A stretch of DNA of 64,000 nucleotides from Clostridiales bacterium UBA7285 (GTDB lineage Bacteria > Bacillota > Clostridia > Peptostreptococcales > Anaerovoracaceae): positions 31,932 through 95,931 of the forward strand of contig DKRJ01000008.1 in assembly GCA_002472145.1 (NCBI GenBank), in the 5' to 3' direction. The notes beneath the pieces were generated by a model. The model did not search any database, had not been told where the DNA came from, and saw only the letters and a list, made by a program, of their open reading frames with translations. Of this stretch, positions 60,324 to 64,000 are shown piece by piece. The position numbers were made by a program, and so were the translations under genes. Numbering within the stretch: position 1 is the stretch's first letter; the number at the start of each line of letters is the position of its first letter.

Positions 60324-61189
60324 AAAAAACCGGAAAAGTGAAACCAAAACCGAAGCAGAAAAAGACAGCCGCCGGATTCCTGGGCTTCCTAAAGAAGCAT
60401 AAAAAAGCGGCCGTTCTGATAATAATTGCCGCCGCCGCAGTCATCTTCTGGCAGATAAAGAGAGAGAACATGCTTTACACATATGAAGGACCCGACGAAT
60501 CGCTCGTTTATCCTCTCTGCGAGTACAGCAGCGAATATTATTTCCGCGACGTCTATAACTTCGAGAATTACGACGACGGTATTTACCGCGGCAGAAGGGG
60601 GATAGATGTTTCGGAGCACCAGGGAAAGATCGACTGGTCTCTTGTAAAGGAAAGCGGCGTCGAGTTCGCGATGATAAGGGTGGGCTACCGCGGCTACACC
60701 TCGGGCGTGATCAACGAGGACCCGTATTTCGAGCAGAATATCAAGGGCGCGACGGAGAACGGGATCGACGTCGGCGTATATTTCTTTTCTCAGGCCGTCT
60801 CGACGGACGAAGCGCTCGAAGAGGCCAGATTCGTCATGGAAAAGGTAAAAAAATACGACCTGACGATGCCGGTCGCTTTTGATATGGAAGAGGTCACGGA
60901 GAATGATCGCATATCCGGTCTGACTACCGAGGAGCGGACCGAGATTACTGACGCGTTCTGCAAGGCTGTCGAAAAGCAGGGCGAGAAGGCGCTCATCTAC
61001 GGTAATACCAGGTGGCTCGAAAACAAACTGGACCTGTCCAGGCTCACGAGATTCGATCTCTGGTACGCTCAGTACGCTTACGAGAATACGTTTCAGTACA
61101 AACACGCCATGTGGCAGTATTCATGCACCGGGACCGTCGACGGCATCAGCACCGAAGTCGATCTGAACATCGAATTCGTAAAAAGCTGA
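60320..61189 (+). CDS. GH25 family lysozyme, membrane-anchored
   Basis: This is a 289-residue protein. A basic N-terminal region and a single membrane helix (residues about 29-45) precede the catalytic domain. The GH25 signature 'GIDVSEHQGKIDW' is at residues 94-106 (Asp96) and 'VAFDMEE' is at 185-191 (Asp188, Glu190), with a WQYSCTGTV motif near the end. It hydrolyses peptidoglycan. It is translationally coupled to an HxlR regulator, an unusual pairing. The ATG overlaps the regulator stop. Confidence 0.88.
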   Translation: MKKTGKVKPKPKQKKTAAGFLGFLKKHKKAAVLIIIAAAAVIFWQIKRENMLYTYEGPDESLVYPLCEYSSEYYFRDVYNFENYDDGIYRGRRGIDVSEHQGKIDWSLVKESGVEFAMIRVGYRGYTSGVINEDPYFEQNIKGATENGIDVGVYFFSQAVSTDEALEEARFVMEKVKKYDLTMPVAFDMEEVTENDRISGLTTEERTEITDAFCKAVEKQGEKALIYGNTRWLENKLDLSRLTRFDLWYAQYAYENTFQYKHAMWQYSCTGTVDGISTEVDLNIEFVKS

Positions 61190-61210
61190 TCATCCGGGAT
61201 CTGCGGAAAA

Positions 61211-62659
61211 CTATTCATCCGACTCGTGCGGAAGGCCCGCCATATACAGAACTATCGTGCCTGCGCATTCCTCGGAACTTTCGCTGTCCGCGACAAAATT
61301 CACCATATTGCATTTCCGCGCCACGTCCGAGATCATCGTGGCCGCTGTAGGCTGGACGCAGTCGCCCCATTCGGAATCATGACCTCCGAAGGAGTCCTGC
61401 GCCTTTTTTATGTCTGAAAGGAATGACGCGTAATCCTCGTTTTCCTCTGACGAGAACCACATCTCGTGAGTCGACGACACGCTGTAGGAGAGGCCCGTGA
61501 GCGAACAAAGCGTCGCGTAGTCGTTATCGAGTTTTACGAGATCATATGTCCCCAGGCTGCATCCCGTAGCCTCGAAGATCATCTGAGTGTCGGAAATAGA
61601 GACTTTCCCCAGATTGGTTATCGCATCTGCGCCGCTGTTGTTGTTCTGCTGATATATGCCATCAAGCAGGGTATATACGGCGGTGACGAAAAGATTATTG
61701 CTGCTTTCGTTCAGGACGCGGTCCGGAACTTCAGTCTCTTCATACGCGAACAAAAGGTCAGGCAGGTCTTCGCCATATCTTCCGGTGATGCGGCTGATCT
61801 CGTTATCGAGCATCTTTTCAACGGAGCTGAGCGTGTCCCTGCCCACCACGATGGTGACCTCGGCCGACGACGGGTTGATACCGGAAGCCGTGCCGCCGGT
61901 AAATGACGCGACACGGAAGACCTTTGCCTTCGTCTTGAAATTCGCCAGGACGGTCCCGAGTTCCTTTACCGGGTTGAAATAAGTCGAGATGCCGGCGTCC
62001 GGTGCTTCACCCGGCAGCCCGCTGATCGAGATCTTAAGCGCGCTGTAGCCTGATTTCTGATCCTGAGATATCGTGTCGTACGCGATATCGCCGGTGAACA
62101 CGTAGCTGCTGTATCCGCCGGAACTGTTGGACCAGAGAGACTTTGAAGCCGAACTCAGCACGAAGACGCTCGAACCTTCCGGGAAATACGAAGCCGAAAG
62201 CGTTTTCGGTCCGGAGAGGTCGCCGCCGGTCTGCGGTGTGAAGATCACGTCTACAGGACCGTATCCGCTGCAGTTTTTTGCGATATAAAGCGCCGGGGCG
62301 ATGGCGTTGACGTCGAATTCGAACTGAAGCGGGTCGAACGTGCACACTACGACAGTGCGCGGGGCTTCGGCGTATTCTTCGGAGCCCGGATTCGACATGA
62401 TTATGTTTCCGTACGCGTCAGTGCTGCAGGCGATGGATTTTGCCTCGGCCCACGTGACGAGGTATGATGAAATGCCGGCGACGTCCGTCATAGTCTCAGC
62501 CGAGTCGAGAAGGTCCGTTTTATATGCCGAGATCTTCTTTGCGACTTTTTCCTCGATCGGTTCCTCGGCTTCTTCCTCTCTGCACGACGTCAGCGGCGCA
62601 CAAATGATGGCGGCGCAGAGAACGACCGCCGCGGAAACGCACAGTATTTTCCATTTCAA
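61211..62659 (-). CDS. Lipoprotein resembling aminoacyl-histidine dipeptidase (PepD), probably inactive
   Basis: This is a 482-residue protein with a lipoprotein signal: MKWKILCVSAAVVLCAAIIC followed by the lipobox LTSC (Cys26). The rest resembles the M20/PepD two-domain fold, with 'VFRVASFTGGTASGINPSSAEVTIVVGRD' matching the PepD 'GGxxxNxIP' region. The usual metal-binding motif (GHLDMV-like) reads 'VVCTFDP', and no clear HxD or EE pair is seen, so it is probably not an active peptidase. It may bind peptides or peptidoglycan fragments at the cell surface (inference). AAAGGTGA precedes the ATG. Confidence 0.65.
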   Translation of the reverse strand: MKWKILCVSAAVVLCAAIICAPLTSCREEEAEEPIEEKVAKKISAYKTDLLDSAETMTDVAGISSYLVTWAEAKSIACSTDAYGNIIMSNPGSEEYAEAPRTVVVCTFDPLQFEFDVNAIAPALYIAKNCSGYGPVDVIFTPQTGGDLSGPKTLSASYFPEGSSVFVLSSASKSLWSNSSGGYSSYVFTGDIAYDTISQDQKSGYSALKISISGLPGEAPDAGISTYFNPVKELGTVLANFKTKAKVFRVASFTGGTASGINPSSAEVTIVVGRDTLSSVEKMLDNEISRITGRYGEDLPDLLFAYEETEVPDRVLNESSNNLFVTAVYTLLDGIYQQNNNSGADAITNLGKVSISDTQMIFEATGCSLGTYDLVKLDNDYATLCSLTGLSYSVSSTHEMWFSSEENEDYASFLSDIKKAQDSFGGHDSEWGDCVQPTAATMISDVARKCNMVNFVADSESSEECAGTIVLYMAGLPHESDE

Positions 62660-62724
62660 TTTATTTCACCTTTCGCATTCCGTCTTGAATGTGTAAAAAT
62701 ACAAGATAAAAGGCCTGAATCCTC

Positions 62725-62753
62725 TTTGCATGGCACGGAAAATGTCATATAAT
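62725..62753 (+). promoter_or_regulatory. Probable promoter of the GNAT gene
   Basis: TTTGCA and TATAAT are 17 bases apart, and the ATG lies about 27 bases beyond the -10 box behind a CAGGGGG site. Confidence 0.5.
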
Positions 62754-62779
62754 ATTAGCATATCAGGGGGTAAATTTCA

Positions 62780-63334
62780 ATGACGACAACGATAGAGACC
62801 AAGAATCTGGTAATAAGACCGACCGTCTTTGACGACTGCAGAATGTTCGCCGACTGGGAGACACGTCCGGAGGTGACCGAATTCTTTACGATCGACGACG
62901 GACGCACATATGAGGACGTCGTTACGGAATTCATCAAGGCGTCGTGCGACGAGTCCAAGATGTATCTGACTATCACCCGCAAGCCGGACGGCATGGTCCT
63001 CGGCAGGATCATCCTCACCCGCATAGACCCCCACTACGATTCTCTGGACATTACGCGGATCTATATCGCCGACGTCTCGGAGCGCGATAAAGGATACGGT
63101 ACAGAGGCGCTGCGCGGTGTCCTCGAGTACGCATTCCTCAATCTCCATACGGAAAGGGTCACGATCGACCACTTCATCGCGAACAGGAAAGCCGCGATGC
63201 TGTATGAGAAACTGGGCTTCAAGAATGAGGGAGTCATGCGCCACGCGGCGAAAAAGAACGGTAAGTATTACGACCTTCAGTTGAAGTCGATGACGCGCGA
63301 GGAGTATCTGGACACCATCCACACGATCGATTAA
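62780..63334 (+). CDS. GNAT-family N-acetyltransferase (RimJ/RimL-like)
   Basis: This is a 184-residue acetyltransferase with the RimJ/RimL layout. An N-terminal 'LVIRPTVFDDCRMFADWETRPEVTEFF' is followed by the acetyl-CoA loop 'ERDKGYGTEALRGVLEYAF' near residue 110 and a closing 'NRKAAMLYEKLGFKNEGVMRHAAKKNGKYYDLQLKSMTREEY'. It may acetylate a protein N terminus or a small amine. The neighbour rpmB suggests a ribosomal-protein target, but this is only context. Strong CAGGGGG ribosome site. Confidence 0.88.
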   Translation: MTTTIETKNLVIRPTVFDDCRMFADWETRPEVTEFFTIDDGRTYEDVVTEFIKASCDESKMYLTITRKPDGMVLGRIILTRIDPHYDSLDITRIYIADVSERDKGYGTEALRGVLEYAFLNLHTERVTIDHFIANRKAAMLYEKLGFKNEGVMRHAAKKNGKYYDLQLKSMTREEYLDTIHTID

Positions 63335-63349
63335 AGGCAGGAGGTAATA

Positions 63350-63465
63350 TTCCACTGACTCTGGTGATTTTCCACTGACTCTGGGGATCCTGCAGTTCAG
63401 GGGAATCTCCGCCGCCTCAGGGGGAAATTTTGGCGTTTCAGGGGAATTTTTACCGTTCCCGGGGA
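63350..63465. repeat. Degenerate 20-bp periodic array, about six units
   Basis: GGGGA cores recur at about 63363 (as GGTGA), 63383, 63400, 63420, 63441 and 63461, at intervals of 17 to 21 bases, mostly 20. The first two units share TTCCACTGACTCTGG; the last four share TCAGGGGAA or similar. The array ends just before the -35 box of rpmB. Confidence 0.6.
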
Positions 63466-63472
63466 AAAACAC

Positions 63473-63502
63473 TTGTCACGTTTCGTGACGCTGTGATATA
63501 AT
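63473..63502 (+). promoter_or_regulatory. Promoter of rpmB with embedded palindrome
   Basis: TTGTCA and TATAAT are separated by 18 bases, with TGA before the -10. A perfect inverted repeat GTCACG-TTT-CGTGAC (63475-63489) starts inside the -35 box and runs into the spacer, a place where a repressor would block RNA polymerase. Confidence 0.75.
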
Positions 63503-63509
63503 AATGCTC

Positions 63510-63561
63510 GCGGTCAGCCGCTGACCGCCGGAAATATGAGTTTTTCCCGCTTTTATGCGGG
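63510..63561 (+). promoter_or_regulatory. Structured 5' leader of rpmB (two hairpins)
   Basis: GCGGTCAG-CCG-CTGACCGC forms a perfect eight-pair hairpin at the expected transcript 5' end; CCCGC-TTTTAT-GCGGG forms a second, followed by TTTACGTTTT and then the AGGAGG site. This could be a 5' stabiliser plus a weak attenuator. Confidence 0.5.
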
Positions 63562-63590
63562 TTTACGTTTTGAAAGAGGAGGTGCGGAAG

Positions 63591-63782
63591 ATGGCAAGAA
63601 AGTGTGAGATCTGCGGAAAAGGTCAGACCTCCGGAAATAATGTATCTCATTCCATGAGACATTCCAGAAGGAAATGGAACGCGAACATTCAGACTGTAAC
63701 TGTTAAAGACGGCGACACCGTCAGAAGAGCGAAGGTCTGCACCAGATGCCTGAGATCGGGCAAGGTCGTCCGCGCCAACTGA
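63591..63782 (+). CDS. rpmB: 50S ribosomal protein L28
   Basis: This is a 63-residue ribosomal protein. It is the zinc-binding (C+) form: Cys5, Cys8, Cys50 and Cys53 (CEICGK and CTRCLR). The core 'GNNVSHSMRHSRRKWNANIQ' is the L28 signature. The start follows AGGAGG by a normal gap; a frame extended upstream by 12 codons has no ribosome site. It is monocistronic, ending at a perfect terminator. C+ paralogues are often zinc-responsive in other bacteria; no zinc-regulator site was recognised here. Confidence 0.95.
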   Translation: MARKCEICGKGQTSGNNVSHSMRHSRRKWNANIQTVTVKDGDTVRRAKVCTRCLRSGKVVRAN

Positions 63783-63872
63783 TCTTTCACCTGGCGCCTG
63801 GTCCCGCTTCACGCGGCGATGAGGCCCGACAACGCTGTCCGACTTGATCGGCGGCTGCAGAAGATTGATTTC

Positions 63873-63914
63873 CACCCTCATTACGAATGATGTAATGAGG
63901 GTGATTTTATTTTT
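63873..63914 (+). terminator. Intrinsic terminator of rpmB
   Basis: CACCCTCATTAC and GTAATGAGGGTG form a perfect twelve-pair stem with a seven-base loop, followed by ATTTTATTTTT. Confidence 0.95.
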
Positions 63915-63917
63915 GAC

Positions 63918-63945
63918 TTGAGCCGTTCCGGTGATGTGCTAATAT
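63918..63945 (+). promoter_or_regulatory. Promoter of the gene at the right edge
   Basis: TTGAGC and TAATAT are 16 bases apart with TGC before the -10 box, about 30 bases before a plausible start codon. Confidence 0.45.
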
Positions 63946-63973
63946 TTATTTATAGATTTTTGGGGATAATGGT

Positions 63974-64000
63974 ATGGAGGTTAATTGTAAAATCAAATTG
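63974..64000 (+). CDS. Start of an unidentified gene (cut by window edge)
   Basis: Nine codons remain (MEVNCKIKL), with GGGG eight bases upstream. An overlapping ATG five bases earlier in another frame is also possible. Nothing can be said of function. Confidence 0.3.

Noticed and set aside
63350..63465. Possible CRISPR array
   Set aside because: The units are about 20 bases with no constant repeat plus unique spacer pattern, and no cas genes lie nearby.
62777..63472. 231-codon minus-strand frame including the 20-bp array
   Set aside because: It lies opposite the GNAT gene, has no ribosome site, and its start falls in the periodic array; it is a shadow frame.

Overview
The window looks like chromosomal DNA from an anaerobic, moderately GC-rich member of the Bacillota, most likely class Clostridia. 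The evidence is strong GGAGG-type ribosome binding sites, several TTG starts, an oxygen-sensitive lifestyle (flavodiiron protein, rubredoxin, 4Fe-4S aldo/keto reductase), an HrcA/CIRCE site, and many MATE and ABC exporters typical of gut or oral Clostridia. The genus cannot be fixed from the sequence alone. No rRNA, tRNA, CRISPR array or prophage was seen.

Layout. 1-6.1 kb holds a truncated esterase, a DUF6935-like protein, a ferredoxin-type aldo/keto reductase, an ECF transporter S-component with a coupled P-loop kinase, a flavodoxin lipoprotein broken by a deletion plus frameshift, a LysR regulator and a second aldo/keto reductase. 6.3-10 kb is a compact aspartate-family operon, hom-lysC-asd, ended by an unusual repeated hairpin array. 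10-13.3 kb is a two-gene minus-strand unit: an acyl-CoA dehydrogenase/ETF-alpha/rubredoxin fusion followed by a flavodiiron protein. 13.7-20 kb carries cstA with a companion gene, a membrane protein fused to a spermidine-synthase-like domain, azlCD and a divergent folD. 20-29 kb carries an HD hydrolase, an ABC-2 exporter pair, an M3 oligopeptidase, a YwaF-type membrane protein, a MATE transporter, an S66 peptidase and an HTH-membrane protein.

29.1-38.3 kb is a single tightly overlapping operon, carA-carB-arcC-ABC-ABC, in which carbamoyl phosphate synthesis, a divergent carbamate kinase and a heterodimeric exporter are translationally coupled. 38.3-40.5 kb has a LysR regulator divergent from a split chromate-transporter pair. 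40.5-41.1 kb holds a decayed insertion element with perfect 17-bp inverted ends and a duplicated right end. 41.1-43.7 kb is an M20 deacylase plus NhaC antiporter operon. 44.6-49.5 kb has a TVP38-like protein and a Gld-type ABC/GldG/DUF4340 operon. 49.5-56 kb is an efflux block (MATE, two ABC half-exporters, MATE). 56-64 kb contains aroK and aroE (divergent), htpG under a perfect CIRCE operator, an HxlR regulator overlapping a GH25 lysozyme, a PepD-like lipoprotein that seems to lack metal ligands, a GNAT acetyltransferase, and rpmB with an elaborate promoter and leader.

Most of the window is ordinary housekeeping and transport. The strongest candidate for something undescribed is the acyl-CoA dehydrogenase/ETF-alpha/rubredoxin fusion next to its likely electron acceptor, a flavodiiron protein. 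This pairing suggests a direct acyl-CoA-to-oxygen (or NO) electron path. Other points worth checking are the carAB-arcC-exporter operon with its altered kinase motifs, the duplicated-end insertion remnant, and the 20-bp periodic array upstream of the rpmB promoter.
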